Assembly (NCBI RefSeq): GCF_014323405.1
Contig: NZ_JACRWE010000008.1
Coordinates: 1-64,000, forward strand
Direction of reading: 5' to 3'
DNA: 64,000 nt
From: Romboutsia faecis
GTDB lineage: Bacteria; Bacillota; Clostridia; Peptostreptococcales; Peptostreptococcaceae
Shown: positions 42,926-53,144 of the stretch, one piece after another
How the letters are laid out: each line of letters begins with the position of its first letter
Position numbering within the stretch: the first letter of the stretch is position 1
Translations under genes and position numbers: made by a program
Notes under the pieces: generated by a model
What the model saw: the letters and a program-made list of their open reading frames with translations, nothing else
Databases searched by the model: none
Told to the model about the DNA's origin: nothing

Positions 42926-44290
42926 ATGATAATTGACCAAACACAAGACAGAGAAAATAAGATGGGCGTTATGTCTATTAATAAGTTATTAATTACTATG
43001 TCTTTGCCCATGATAATATCAATGTTAGTTCAAGCTTTGTATAATGTGGTAGATAGTATGTTCGTATCTCAAATAAGTGAGAATGCTTTATCTGCCGTAT
43101 CATTAGCATTTCCACTACAAAATTTTATGATAGCAGTAAGTACAGGAACTGGTGTTGGAATAAATGCGGTTTTATCTAAGGCTTTAGGTGAAAAAAAATA
43201 TGATGAGGTAAATAGTGCTGCAAATAATGGTATATTCTTGGCTGTGCTAAGTTATATATTATTTTTAATAATTGGGGTATTTTTCACAAGGTTTTTTTAC
43301 GAATGTCAAACTGATATTACAGAGATAATAGAAGGTGGATATTCATATTTAATGATTTGCACTACTTGTTCTTTTGGGTTATTTGGGCAAGTTGTTTTTG
43401 AAAGGCTTATGCAGTCCACAGGAAAGACATTTTATACTATGATTACGCAAGGATTAGGTGCAATAATTAATATAATCTTAGACCCTATATTAATATTTGG
43501 GCTATTTGGGTTTCCTAAATTAGGTATAGCAGGTGCTGCTATAGCAACTATAATTGGCCAAATTATTGCTATGTTATTAGCTTTTTACTACAATATTTCT
43601 AAAAATGATGAAATAAAGATAAGAATAAAAGGATTTAAGCCAAATTTTGAAACTATAAAGAAAATTTATTCGGTAGGAATACCTTCTATAATAATGGGTT
43701 CAATTGGATCAGTAATGACTTTTGGAATGAATAAAATTTTATTAGTATTTACATCTACAGCTACAGCCGTATTTGGTGTATATTTTAAACTACAAAGTTT
43801 CGTATTTATGCCGGTATTTGGAATAAATAATGGAATGGTACCAATAATATCTTACAACTTTGGTGCTCGTAACAAAGAAAGAATGATTGATACTATGAAA
43901 ATAAGTATAATATATGCAGTTTGTATAATGATTATAGGTTTTATTATTATACAAATTTATCCTAATAGTCTTTTGTCAATATTTAATGCTTCAACATCAA
44001 TGCAAAAAATAGGAATACCAGCACTTAAAATTATAAGTTTAAGTTTTTTATTTGCAGGTTTTTGTATTATTGTTAGTTCAGTATTCCAGGCTTTAGGAAA
44101 AGGTGTACTTAGTATGTTTGTTTCTATTGCAAGACAATTAGTTGTTTTATTACCAGTAGCTTATTTGCTTTCAAAGACTGGGAATTTAAATATGATTTGG
44201 TGGGCATTTCCTATAGCAGAGATGGCATCAGTAGTATTGTGTGTTATTTTTTTAAAACGCATTTATTATAATGTTATAAAGGATATATAA
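42926..44290 (+). CDS. MATE-family efflux transporter
   Basis: A 454-aa membrane protein with ~12 hydrophobic segments, a MepA-like MATE exporter: SINKLLITMSLPMIISMLVQALYNVVDSMFVSQ opens the first half, SIGSVMTFGMNKILL the second, and NNGMVPIISYNFGARN is typical. It is related to the MATE protein at 27229 but clearly diverged. AGGAGG (42911-42916) supports ATG 42926 rather than the upstream ATG 42896, which lacks a ribosome site. The operator at its promoter suggests control by the MarR protein encoded at 26780. Confidence 0.93.
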   Translation: MIIDQTQDRENKMGVMSINKLLITMSLPMIISMLVQALYNVVDSMFVSQISENALSAVSLAFPLQNFMIAVSTGTGVGINAVLSKALGEKKYDEVNSAANNGIFLAVLSYILFLIIGVFFTRFFYECQTDITEIIEGGYSYLMICTTCSFGLFGQVVFERLMQSTGKTFYTMITQGLGAIINIILDPILIFGLFGFPKLGIAGAAIATIIGQIIAMLLAFYYNISKNDEIKIRIKGFKPNFETIKKIYSVGIPSIIMGSIGSVMTFGMNKILLVFTSTATAVFGVYFKLQSFVFMPVFGINNGMVPIISYNFGARNKERMIDTMKISIIYAVCIMIIGFIIIQIYPNSLLSIFNASTSMQKIGIPALKIISLSFLFAGFCIIVSSVFQALGKGVLSMFVSIARQLVVLLPVAYLLSKTGNLNMIWWAFPIAEMASVVLCVIFLKRIYYNVIKDI

Positions 44291-44295
44291 AATAA

Positions 44296-44331
44296 AATGT
44301 CTCAGTAAATTTATACTGAGACATTGTTATA
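44296..44331 (+). terminator. Terminator after second MATE gene
   Basis: 12-bp stem AATGTCTCAGTA / TACTGAGACATT, with only a weak T run after it. Confidence 0.7.
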
Positions 44332-44370
44332 TAAAAGTAACTATAAATTATCATAAGTAAAATTAAAAAG

Positions 44371-44898
44371 TTAGATTTTGATAGTCACAGAATTAATTAA
44401 TTTAGAAATATTTTTTCTATCTACAAAATCAACTGGATGGTCATATGCATTTAACATACTTTTTTCATCATTATTTAAATTTTTCTTAAACATTAATTTC
44501 AACTTCATCAATATCATCAGAATTTTATCTAATATAGTAAGAGTATTAAAATTAAATCCTCCTCTTAAATAAAAGAAGTCGATATTCTTTATTTGTTCTT
44601 TATTAAAATTGGAATCTTTAATATTATTAACTTCATCATCACTACCAGTGCATAAGCCTGTAGCAAAAACTATAATTTTATGTTTTTTAAAATTATCAAT
44701 ATTTTTATTTATAAAGTCAATACCATTTATACTGCCAGCATATAATCCACCACCATAAACTATTGTATCGTACTTATTTATATCTTCAATTTTTATCTCT
44801 TGTAATTCATATATTTCTGCATCTAAATCTTCGGCTATGAATTCAGCATATCTTTTAGTAAACCCAGTTTTTGATTTATATATAACTATAGTTTCTAT
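44371..44898 (-). CDS. Flavodoxin-domain protein, probable AUA start
   Basis: A 175-aa flavodoxin-like protein. The FMN phosphate loop is YKSKTGFTKRYA, followed by YDTIVYGGGLYAGSI and IIVFATGLCTGSDDE. It belongs with small flavodoxins related to HemG/protoporphyrinogen oxidase in fold. A GTG at 44907 directly abuts the AAAGGGGG ribosome site; the codon at correct spacing (8 bases) is ATA at 44898, giving Met-Glu-Thr-Ile-Val-Ile-Tyr, the usual N-terminus of this family. A paralogue lies at 60297. Confidence 0.88.
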   Translation of the reverse strand: METIVIYKSKTGFTKRYAEFIAEDLDAEIYELQEIKIEDINKYDTIVYGGGLYAGSINGIDFINKNIDNFKKHKIIVFATGLCTGSDDEVNNIKDSNFNKEQIKNIDFFYLRGGFNFNTLTILDKILMILMKLKLMFKKNLNNDEKSMLNAYDHPVDFVDRKNISKLINSVTIKI

Positions 44899-45096
44899 AG
44901 ATAACACCCCCTTTGAAAACTCAGCTGAAACTAAGAAGAAAATTAATAGATATATTATGGTATATATAAAGAATATCTCAAATGCTACAAAAAAGAAATT
45001 AAAATTAATAAAGATTTTTAAAATTTAGTAATTAATTTGTTATATAGATTATACTATAAAATAAATACAAGAATTATAGTATAGGGAGGTAACCAA

Positions 45097-46317
45097 ATGC
45101 TAGGATTAGCACTAGAAGGAGGAGGGGCAAAAGGGGCCTTTCATATAGGTGCAGTCAAGGCTCTTTTGGAAAATGGATACAAGTTTGATGGAGTAGTTGG
45201 GACATCTATTGGAGCATTCAATGGAGCACTGATATGTCAAGGAGATTTTGAAAAGGCTTATGATTTATGGATTAATATGGAGCCATCCATGTTATTTGAT
45301 ATAGAAGACGAATATATGAGAAATATTGTTCACAATGGAATCACCAAGGATACTATAAAATATATATCTAGCAAAACTATAAATCTTATTGAAAATAGAG
45401 GAATAGATACAAGTAAGATGAGAAGAGTATTGTATGACAATATAGATGAGTATAAGTTAAGAGCATCTAATATAGATTTTGGAATGGTAACAGTATCAAT
45501 ACCTGATTTTAATCCTGTAGAAGTATATAAAGAGAATATACCTGCTGGTAAGATAAGAGATTACATAATGGCAAGTGCAAATTTCCCAGGTTTTAAGTTA
45601 TATCCTATTGATGGAAAATACTATATTGATGGAGGAATTTATGATAATTGTCCAGTAAACCTATTAATTAGAAAAGGATATAATGATATAATTGCAATTA
45701 GAACATCTAAAAGCGATAAATTTACAAATATAGTAAATAAAGACACAAAAATAAGAAGTATTTTAGCTTCAGAAGATTTAGGAAATGCTTTGATTTTTGA
45801 TAATGACTTGATAAGAAGGAATATTACCTTAGGCTATTTTGATGCTCTAAGAATGATAAAAAATTTAAAAGGGCGAAAATATTATATTGAATCATCTGAT
45901 GCAGAGTTATTTCTTAACATATTAAATAATATACCAGAAAATGTTATTTTACAGATGGGAGAAACTTTAAAAGTACCTAAGATGGATAGTAAGAGAATGT
46001 TATTTGAAAAAATTATTCCAACCATTGCAGATTTACTAAAATTACCAAATACAGCAACCCATGAAGAAATATTTATAGGTTTATTAGAAGTAATTGCCGA
46101 GAAGAAAAGTGTTGAAAAATATAATATTTATTCAATAAATGATTTTATAGATTCAATAGAAAAGACTTCACCAATAGAAAGTAGAGATGAAAGAAAAAGA
46201 AGGCATTTAAGAGATCTCAAAAAATTGGTTTCAGAGTTACTAGGTAGCCATATGTTAGATGAATTAGCATACGTAGTCTTAGATACTTTACCTATAGAAA
46301 ATTTTAAAACCAAATAA
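45097..46317 (+). CDS. Patatin-like phospholipase
   Basis: A 406-aa protein. The N-terminal ~210 residues are a patatin domain: oxyanion loop EGGGAKGAFHIGA, nucleophile GTSIGAFNGAL (Gly-x-Ser-x-Gly), and catalytic Asp in YIDGGIYDN. The C-terminal ~190 residues are helical and unrecognised. It should hydrolyse acyl esters of phospholipids, using a Ser-Asp dyad. There is no signal peptide. AGGGAGG precedes the ATG. Confidence 0.9.
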   Translation: MLGLALEGGGAKGAFHIGAVKALLENGYKFDGVVGTSIGAFNGALICQGDFEKAYDLWINMEPSMLFDIEDEYMRNIVHNGITKDTIKYISSKTINLIENRGIDTSKMRRVLYDNIDEYKLRASNIDFGMVTVSIPDFNPVEVYKENIPAGKIRDYIMASANFPGFKLYPIDGKYYIDGGIYDNCPVNLLIRKGYNDIIAIRTSKSDKFTNIVNKDTKIRSILASEDLGNALIFDNDLIRRNITLGYFDALRMIKNLKGRKYYIESSDAELFLNILNNIPENVILQMGETLKVPKMDSKRMLFEKIIPTIADLLKLPNTATHEEIFIGLLEVIAEKKSVEKYNIYSINDFIDSIEKTSPIESRDERKRRHLRDLKKLVSELLGSHMLDELAYVVLDTLPIENFKTK

Positions 46318-46350
46318 TTATAAAATATATGCATATAATATATAATGTAT

Positions 46351-46394
46351 AAAAATAGGGATTTAAGGTGATTTTATCTTACATCCCTATTTTT
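46351..46394. terminator. Bidirectional terminator overlapping the araC stop region
   Basis: Stem AAAAATAGGGAT / ATCCCTATTTTT; the right arm is also the last codons of the minus-strand regulator that ends at 46379. Confidence 0.8.
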
Positions 46395-47278
46395 ATGTTA
46401 AGTTCAAAGTTAGATTTATATTTAGATGGTGTACATTTTTTATATTCTTTGAATTTTCTTATAAAATAACTAAAGTTATCAAATCCAACAGAGAAGCAAA
46501 CATTCATTATTTTAACATCTTCAGTTTTTAATATTTTACATGCTTTTTCTATTCTATACTCGTTAATATATTCTATAGCTGTTTTACCAACCATAGATTT
46601 GAAAAACTTACAAAAGTATTGAGGACTCATATTTGCTATTTTAGCTAATTCATCTATTGTTATTTTACTATTATAGTTTTCTTGTATATAATAAATTATT
46701 TTTTTTAATATATTAAATTTATCTTTATTATTAGAATTTAATTTATCTTTTTCAATTAGGCAATTTGATTCGATTAAGAAAGTCAGAATCTTAAGAAGAG
46801 AAGCCTTTATAGAAATTGACCAGCCTAAAGATTTTTTATCATAATTTTCTGCAATTTCATTAAATTCATATATTATTTTACTTTTTACGTATTCATTATG
46901 ATCAATTGAGATGGGAAATTTTAATTTACCATTTAAAATAGGTGTAATATAGCAACTTTGGCAATGATCAAATAGTTCAAAAGATAATATTTCTGGTTTA
47001 AAAACGATAGCATGATGTAGAGAGGGTTTATTTTCTCTTACATGAATTTCATGTAAATCTCCACTATTTATAAAGTATAAATCACCAGGTCTACCTATAA
47101 TATCATTATTATTTACAGTAATATTAAATTCTCCTTTTTCTATATAAATTATCTCAATTTGATCGTGCCAATGATATTGTACTGAAAACTCACCTTTAGT
47201 ATCAATTTGATAATAAACACGTAAAGGAAAAAATGTGTCTCCATGTGTTGAGTTCTCTTTAAGATTTTCTATATTCAT
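46379..47278 (-). CDS. AraC-family transcriptional regulator with N-terminal cupin domain
   Basis: A 299-aa regulator. The N-terminal cupin sensor (SVQYHWHDQIEIIYIEKGEFNITVNN, RPGDLYFINSGDLHEI) likely binds a sugar, and the C-terminal double HTH is the AraC DNA-binding domain (TIDELAKIANMSPQYFCKFFKSMVGKTAIEYINEYRIEKA ... FSVGFDNFSYFIRKFKEYKKCTPSKYK). It is divergent from the GH13 glucosidase and probably activates it. AAGGAG sets the start at the ATG ending at 47278. Confidence 0.92.
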   Translation of the reverse strand: MNIENLKENSTHGDTFFPLRVYYQIDTKGEFSVQYHWHDQIEIIYIEKGEFNITVNNNDIIGRPGDLYFINSGDLHEIHVRENKPSLHHAIVFKPEILSFELFDHCQSCYITPILNGKLKFPISIDHNEYVKSKIIYEFNEIAENYDKKSLGWSISIKASLLKILTFLIESNCLIEKDKLNSNNKDKFNILKKIIYYIQENYNSKITIDELAKIANMSPQYFCKFFKSMVGKTAIEYINEYRIEKACKILKTEDVKIMNVCFSVGFDNFSYFIRKFKEYKKCTPSKYKSNFELNIKIGM

Positions 47279-47471
47279 ATTTAATCTCCTTAACAAGTTA
47301 AAATAATGTTATTAATAAATAAAATAGTGCAAGTATTATACTTAATATAAATTATATAATATGATTGTAAGTTAATATTGTACTATTTTCAATATATTAC
47401 ATTTTTAATTATTAAATAGAATGTATGGAATCTATTTAAATTTAAATAAGTAATAAAAAGGGGGATGCTTT

Positions 47472-49097
47472 ATGGAAAAAAAGTGGTGGCATAGTTCAGT
47501 AGTTTATCAAATATATCCAAGAAGTTTTAAAGATAGTAATAATGATGGTATTGGAGATATCAATGGAATAATAGAAAAATTAGATTATTTAAAAGAGCTT
47601 GGTATAGATGTAATATGGTTAAGTCCAGTTTATAAATCTCCAAATGACGATAATGGATATGATATAAGCGATTATTGTGACATAATGGATGAATTTGGAA
47701 CTATGGATGATATGGATAGGCTTTTAGATGAAGGGAATAAAAGAGGAATAAAAATTGTAATGGATTTAGTTGTAAATCATACTTCAGATGAACATAAGTG
47801 GTTTATAGAAGCTAAAAAGTCTAAAAATAATGAGTATAGAGACTATTATATTTGGAGAGATGGTTTTAACGATAAAGAACCAAATGATTTAGATTCAATA
47901 TTTAGTGGAAGTGCATGGGAGCTAGATAAAGAAACTAATCAATATTATTTACATTTATTTAGTAAAAAACAGCCTGATTTGAATTGGGAGAACCCTAAAG
48001 TTAGAACTGAAGTTTATAAAATGATGAATTATTGGATTGATAAAGGTATAGGCGGTTTTAGAATGGATGTTATAGATTTGATTGGTAAATTACCAGATAA
48101 TAAAATAACCGCAAATGGACCTAAATTACATGAATATATACAAGAAATGAATAGAGAATCTCTAAAGGATAAAGACTTATTGACAGTAGGAGAAACTTGG
48201 GGGGCAACTCCAGAAATAGGAAAAATGTACTCAAATCAAGCTAGAAATGAGCTTAGTATGATATTTCAATTTGAACATATAATGTTAGATCAAGAAGGAG
48301 AAGAAAAATGGGATTTAAAGCCATTAAATCTACTAGATTTGAAAAGAGCATTATCTAAGTGGCAAACAGCCTTAGGAGATGAAGGTTGGAATAGTTTATT
48401 TTGGAACAATCATGATTTGCCAAGGATAGTTTCAAGATGGGGAAATGACAAAGAGTATAGAGTTAAAAGTGCAAAAATGTTAGCTACACTTTTACATGGT
48501 ATGAAGGGAACCCCTTATATATATCAAGGAGAAGAACTTGGAATGACTAATGTGAAATTTAATAGTATAAAAGATTATAACGATATAGAAAGTTTGAATA
48601 TGTACAAAGAAAGAATAGCAAAGGGGTATAAGCATGAAGAAATAATGGAATCTATTTATGCAAAAGGAAGAGATAATGCTCGTACCCCAATACAATGGGA
48701 TGATAGTGAATATGGAGGATTCTCAAATTCAAAACCATGGATAGATATAAATGAAAACTATAAATATATAAATGCTAAGAATTGCTTGGAAGATAAAAAC
48801 TCTATCTTTTATCACTATAAAAAACTAATAGAAATAAGAAGAAATAATGAAACTATTGTATATGGCGATTATAATTTATTATGTGAAGAAGACAATAATA
48901 TATTTGCTTATACTAGAAAGTTAAATGATGATACTATATTAGTTGTTTGTAACTTTTATGAAAATGAAGCTAAATTTAATTATGAATATGGCTTTGAGGA
49001 TTTAGAAATATTATTGAGTAATTATAGCGATTCTAGTACTAACTTAAGAAATTTAAAGTTAAGACCTTATGAGGCTATTATGTACAGAGTTAAATAA
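47472..49097 (+). CDS. GH13 alpha-glucosidase (oligo-1,6-glucosidase / trehalose-6-phosphate hydrolase type)
   Basis: A 541-aa GH13 enzyme of subfamily 31-like layout: WWHSSVVYQIYPRSFKDSNNDGIGDINGI, VVNHTSDEH, GFRMDVIDL (nucleophile Asp), TVGETWG (acid Glu), NNHDLPR, and QPDLNWENPKVR. It cleaves alpha-1,6 or alpha-1,4 glucosides of short oligosaccharides, or trehalose-6-phosphate, in the cytoplasm. No PTS or sugar ABC transporter is adjacent, so the substrate is uncertain. AAGGGGG precedes the ATG; the divergent AraC gene is the likely regulator. Confidence 0.93.
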   Translation: MEKKWWHSSVVYQIYPRSFKDSNNDGIGDINGIIEKLDYLKELGIDVIWLSPVYKSPNDDNGYDISDYCDIMDEFGTMDDMDRLLDEGNKRGIKIVMDLVVNHTSDEHKWFIEAKKSKNNEYRDYYIWRDGFNDKEPNDLDSIFSGSAWELDKETNQYYLHLFSKKQPDLNWENPKVRTEVYKMMNYWIDKGIGGFRMDVIDLIGKLPDNKITANGPKLHEYIQEMNRESLKDKDLLTVGETWGATPEIGKMYSNQARNELSMIFQFEHIMLDQEGEEKWDLKPLNLLDLKRALSKWQTALGDEGWNSLFWNNHDLPRIVSRWGNDKEYRVKSAKMLATLLHGMKGTPYIYQGEELGMTNVKFNSIKDYNDIESLNMYKERIAKGYKHEEIMESIYAKGRDNARTPIQWDDSEYGGFSNSKPWIDINENYKYINAKNCLEDKNSIFYHYKKLIEIRRNNETIVYGDYNLLCEEDNNIFAYTRKLNDDTILVVCNFYENEAKFNYEYGFEDLEILLSNYSDSSTNLRNLKLRPYEAIMYRVK

Positions 49098-49112
49098 TTT
49101 TATATAGAAGTA

Positions 49113-49159
49113 AAAATAGCCTAAAAGATATATGTAAAGATTATCTTTTAGGCCATTTT
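49113..49159. terminator. Bidirectional terminator
   Basis: 12-bp stem GCCTAAAAGATA / TATCTTTTAGGC flanked by A/T tracts, between convergent genes. Confidence 0.8.
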
Positions 49160-49168
49160 AATTTTAAA

Positions 49169-50397
49169 CTAATTTAAAATTTTACCATTACTATCTAAAT
49201 AAAATTGTAAAGGTAGAGGGTGACTTGTAAATAATAATGGTGTTAATGAATATGCATAACTACCGGCTCTTGACACTACTACTATGTCACCCACGCTTGC
49301 TTTTGGAAGCATTATATCTTTAGCCATTACATCAGTTGCTGCACATAAATTACCTACTAAATCAACATTTTCTATATTGGAAGAATCTTTTCCTACAATA
49401 GAAAAATCAAAGGCATCTCTTGTTGTAAAGAAAGGTTCATATGATTTAGGATTAAGGTCATCATGGGCATAAGTATCAACTAAGCTTACAATTGATGGTC
49501 TTAGAAAACCGTTAAGTCCATTTTCAACTATGAGATATTTCTTGCCTCTAGATTCTTTAATATCTACTATATGAGTAACATATTGACCAGATTCACACAC
49601 TAGAAACCTACCAGTTTCAATTATAAGTCTTACATTAAGATATTCTTTAAATTTTGATATAAGTGAATTACATTCGTAGCTAAGAGCATCTAAATTAAGC
49701 GGATTATCATTAAGTAATGAGTAAACTATACCAAGTCCTCCACCAAAGTTAATAAATTCAAGTTCCCATTTCATTGTTTCTTTGCAGAATATAGCTAACC
49801 CAAAAACGTTTTCATAATACTTATATAATTTATCATAATCAAGAACTTGGGAACGTATATGTACATGAATTCCAACTATGCTTATATTATCCAAGCTTTC
49901 AATAAATGTTTTTTACTAGTAAGTGTTTCTTCATCTACACCAAATTTACTGCTTTCTCCTTTTCCAATATCCATATTGTAATCAGGATTTATTCTTAGAC
50001 CGACTTTTACATGAATATTTTTTTGTTTTGCAATTTTATTAATTATAGCTAATTCGTTATAACTATCTGCTATTATTATTGACTTATCTAAAGTTTTTTC
50101 AATGTCGTTATAGGTTTTACCAGAAGCAGAATATAATATTTTTTCATAAGATAGACCAGTTCTTTGAGATATTAGTACCTCTTCAGATGATGCTGCATCT
50201 GCACCAACCCCCTTAGACGCTATAAAATTTACAACAGGATAATAAGGATTAGCTTTTATAGAATATAAGAACTCAAACCCTGGTAATTTTTTTGATAATA
50301 TATTAATTTGATTGTTTATAACCTTTTCATCGTATATATAAAAAGGTCTTTCATATTTATTCATTAAACTACTAATAACATTAAAATTACTCACCAT
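49169..50397 (-). pseudogene. PLP-dependent decarboxylase, DAP/ornithine decarboxylase family, split by a frameshift
   Basis: A fold-III PLP decarboxylase in two frames: 50397-49882 encodes the N-terminal part (FYIYDE, PLP lysine in EFLYSIKANPYYPV, GVGADAASSEEVLIS, RINPDYNMDIGKGESSKFG), and 49894-49169 the rest (IVGIHVHIRSQ, INFGGGLGI, ETGRFLVCESG, VGNLCAATDVMAKD, AGSYAYS). The join is in an A6 run (T6 at 49909-49914 on the plus strand): one more A would restore ETLTSKKTFIESLDNISIVG. It is a one-base deletion, a slippery phase switch, or a sequencing error. Resembles LysA but substrate is not fixed. About 400 aa if repaired. Confidence 0.85.
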
Positions 50398-50620
50398 AAA
50401 ACTCTCCCTCCAGATTAAAATTTATTTTATTATTTTAATATATATAATTTATTTAATATAAAATAATTGTATCTTTACATTTTACATAATTCAACCTTCA
50501 AAATTATTTAATATAAGATAAACCTAAAAAACTGTATTTTTCGAGTAACAAAATATAATATAAATTGAATATAATATAATGATTAAATCCAACTAAGGAT
50601 ATTGAATTGTGGAGGATATT

Positions 50621-51703
50621 ATGGAAATAAGCTTATGTATGATAGTTAAGAATGAAGAAAATGTTATTGATAGATGTTTAAATAGTGTTAAAAATGTAGT
50701 AGATGAAATTATAATAGTTGATACTGGTTCTACTGATAATACTGTAGCTAAGGCAGAAAACTTAGGAGCAATAGTATATAAATTTAAATGGATAGATGAT
50801 TTTGCAGAGGCTAGAAACTATTCGTTTTCAAAAGCTACAAAAGATTATATATTATGGCTTGATGCTGATGATATCTTGGAAGATGATGATGTAAAAAAAC
50901 TTGAAGAATTAAAAGTAAATCTAGATCAGTCTGTAGACTCTGTTATGATGAATTATGTACTACAGGTAGATAAATATGGAAATAGTATATATTCACTAAA
51001 AAGAAATAGATTAGTAAAGAGAAGTAGAAATTTTAGATGGATTGGATATGTGCATGAATACCTAGAAGTATATGGTAATATTATTCAATCCGATATAAAT
51101 ATAGTCCATAAAAAAGATAAAGAATACACTAGTAGAAATTTGGAAATTTATGAGAAAAAAATATCATCAGGAATAGAACTAAGTATTCGAGATATCTTAT
51201 ACTATGGAAATGAGCTTTATGATAATGGTAGATATGATGATGCAATAGAACAGTATGTAAAATTTATTAAGACAAAACAAGGCTGGGTAGAGGATGTAAA
51301 AACAGCATGTTATAAACTAGCAGATTGTTATATGTACAAGAATGATAAAGAAAATGAATTAAAGTACATTTTAAAATCATTTGAATATGATGTTCCAAGG
51401 GCAGATTTTTGCTGTAGGTTAGCATACAAATTTTTAGAAGAAAATAAATTAGAAGTAGCTATATATTGGTACAGACTTGCACTGAATTCGGCACCTAAGG
51501 ATGCAAGTGCTAGCTTAATAAATCATGAGGTGTATACTTATTTGCCTTGGATTCAACTTTGTGTATGTTATTCTAGAATGGGAAATATGGAAGAAGCATA
51601 TATATGTAATGAAATGGCAGCAAAATATAAAGAAGATGATGAATATGTTAAAAATAATAGAGAGTTCCTAAAGGATAAAGTTAATCTATCATTAGGAGAA
51701 TAA
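50621..51703 (+). CDS. Glycosyltransferase family 2 protein with C-terminal TPR-like repeats
   Basis: A 360-aa protein. Residues 1-~220 are a GT-A fold: SLCMIVKNEENVIDRCLNSV, IIIVDTGSTDNTV, and the metal-binding DADD in ILWLDADDIL; FRWIGYVHEYLEV is typical of this group. The C-terminal ~150 residues are helical repeats (YYGNELYDNGRYDDAIEQYVKFI, ACYKLADCYMYKNDKENELKYILKSF, AIYWYRLALNSAPKDAS). Related proteins glycosylate proteins or peptides (SunS-like layout). It is soluble. TGGAGG supports ATG 50621. Confidence 0.9.
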   Translation: MEISLCMIVKNEENVIDRCLNSVKNVVDEIIIVDTGSTDNTVAKAENLGAIVYKFKWIDDFAEARNYSFSKATKDYILWLDADDILEDDDVKKLEELKVNLDQSVDSVMMNYVLQVDKYGNSIYSLKRNRLVKRSRNFRWIGYVHEYLEVYGNIIQSDINIVHKKDKEYTSRNLEIYEKKISSGIELSIRDILYYGNELYDNGRYDDAIEQYVKFIKTKQGWVEDVKTACYKLADCYMYKNDKENELKYILKSFEYDVPRADFCCRLAYKFLEENKLEVAIYWYRLALNSAPKDASASLINHEVYTYLPWIQLCVCYSRMGNMEEAYICNEMAAKYKEDDEYVKNNREFLKDKVNLSLGE

Positions 51704-51706
51704 AGT

Positions 51707-51743
51707 AAAAAATGACGGTATATTACTATATCGTCATTTTTAT
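51707..51743. terminator. Bidirectional terminator
   Basis: Stem AAAATGACG / CGTCATTTT with an internal GTATA...TATAT extension, between convergent genes. Confidence 0.82.
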
Positions 51744-51761
51744 ATGATAAAAAATATAAAG

Positions 51762-52997
51762 TTATTTAATTTTATTTGTATCTCTATATTTTTTAGGTGT
51801 AGTTTTAGTAAATCTTTTAAATATTTTAGTAAAGTAACTTTGATCATTAAAATTTAGCAATACTGATATCTCCAAGATAGAATAGTCACTTGATAATAGA
51901 AGTCGTTTTGCTTCTTCTACTTTTTCTTTTAAAATAAATTCACTTATTGTAACACCAACTTCTTTTCTAAAATATCTTGATATATAACTACTATTAAAAT
52001 TAAGATGATTGCAAATAGATTCCAATGAAATACTATTATATATATTTTTATGAATGTAAGAAATACAATGAGTAATAGTTTTAGGATAATTAATATACTT
52101 TAAATTACTTACTCTATCTGCAAAGTCACAAGACATAGTAATCCTTAAATTATTTAAATCATTGACTGTATTAAATTCTTCAATTAGTTGAATATATGAG
52201 TCACTAAGTGTATATGCAATCTCTGTATCCATACCTCCATCTATTGCAGCTCGAGTTAGTAATGTAGCAGAGGTAATCAATAAGTTTTTAAGAGATCTCA
52301 TGGGATTGTTTTTTGCTAAGATACCATAGTTGCCTTCTGAGGGTTCACTCATTATTCTAAGTAGTTTTTCTTTATTTCCATTTCTTATGCAATCCATAAT
52401 TGTTTTTTCATGAACTATTGAATGATGAAATTCGTCATTTTGCCTAGATAATGAAGCAGAAAGCTCTATATTTTTATTAATTATATTGATTATATTGTCG
52501 TTATAATAATTTTCTTTAAGTACAGACTCAAAATTTAGTTTCTTATTGTAAATAAGATAATATGTAAGTATCGAAATATTTACTAATTCACTAAATGTTT
52601 TTATAGGTAAGGAGCTATAGTATTTCAATAAAGTATTCTTATCATAGATGGAGACATTATTAGATAAGATACTTTTTATATTTTCTTCAGTAATTGGAGC
52701 GTATAGACAAGGTCCTAGAATTAAAGTTCCATAAAATTCGTTATTTATTAAAATACTAATAGATAAAAAGTTCTCCATATAAATTGTAGACTTAATAACT
52801 GGTATAGGGTTATACGTATTCAATTCAAATAGTTTTGGTAATATGCTAAAAGTTTCGTTATTTATATTGTAGTATTTAGATTTTGATAATTTTAAGGTTC
52901 CAAATTTATCAAAAAAATATAGTGGTAAACCTAGAGTATCAAATATAATATCAAAAATAAAGTCTATGTTTTGGTTAATGTTGTTTGATGATACCAT
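51762..52997 (-). CDS. AraC-family transcriptional regulator with large N-terminal sensor domain
   Basis: A 411-aa regulator. The N-terminal ~300 residues hold a GAF/PAS-like sensor (LGLPLYFFDKFGTLKLSKSKYYNI, ISILINNEFYGTLILGP) and a helical middle. The last ~100 residues are the AraC double HTH (ISLESICNHLNFNSSYISRYFRKEVGVTISEFILKEKVEEAKRLL ... LNFNDQSYFTKIFKRFTKTTPKKYR). It is divergent from the GH3 glucosidase 148 bases away and probably activates it on a sugar signal. AAGGAG precedes the ATG. Confidence 0.9.
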   Translation of the reverse strand: MVSSNNINQNIDFIFDIIFDTLGLPLYFFDKFGTLKLSKSKYYNINNETFSILPKLFELNTYNPIPVIKSTIYMENFLSISILINNEFYGTLILGPCLYAPITEENIKSILSNNVSIYDKNTLLKYYSSLPIKTFSELVNISILTYYLIYNKKLNFESVLKENYYNDNIINIINKNIELSASLSRQNDEFHHSIVHEKTIMDCIRNGNKEKLLRIMSEPSEGNYGILAKNNPMRSLKNLLITSATLLTRAAIDGGMDTEIAYTLSDSYIQLIEEFNTVNDLNNLRITMSCDFADRVSNLKYINYPKTITHCISYIHKNIYNSISLESICNHLNFNSSYISRYFRKEVGVTISEFILKEKVEEAKRLLLSSDYSILEISVLLNFNDQSYFTKIFKRFTKTTPKKYRDTNKIK

Positions 52998-53144
52998 TTA
53001 TATCTCCTTATGTCATAATAATTATAAAAAAGTAATAATAATACAAAAAAGCTATTATAATTAATGATAATATTTATGCAAGGAAAAAAGCAATATTAAA
53101 AGATTATATAATAAAATAGATGTTATAAATGGAGAGGGGAAATT

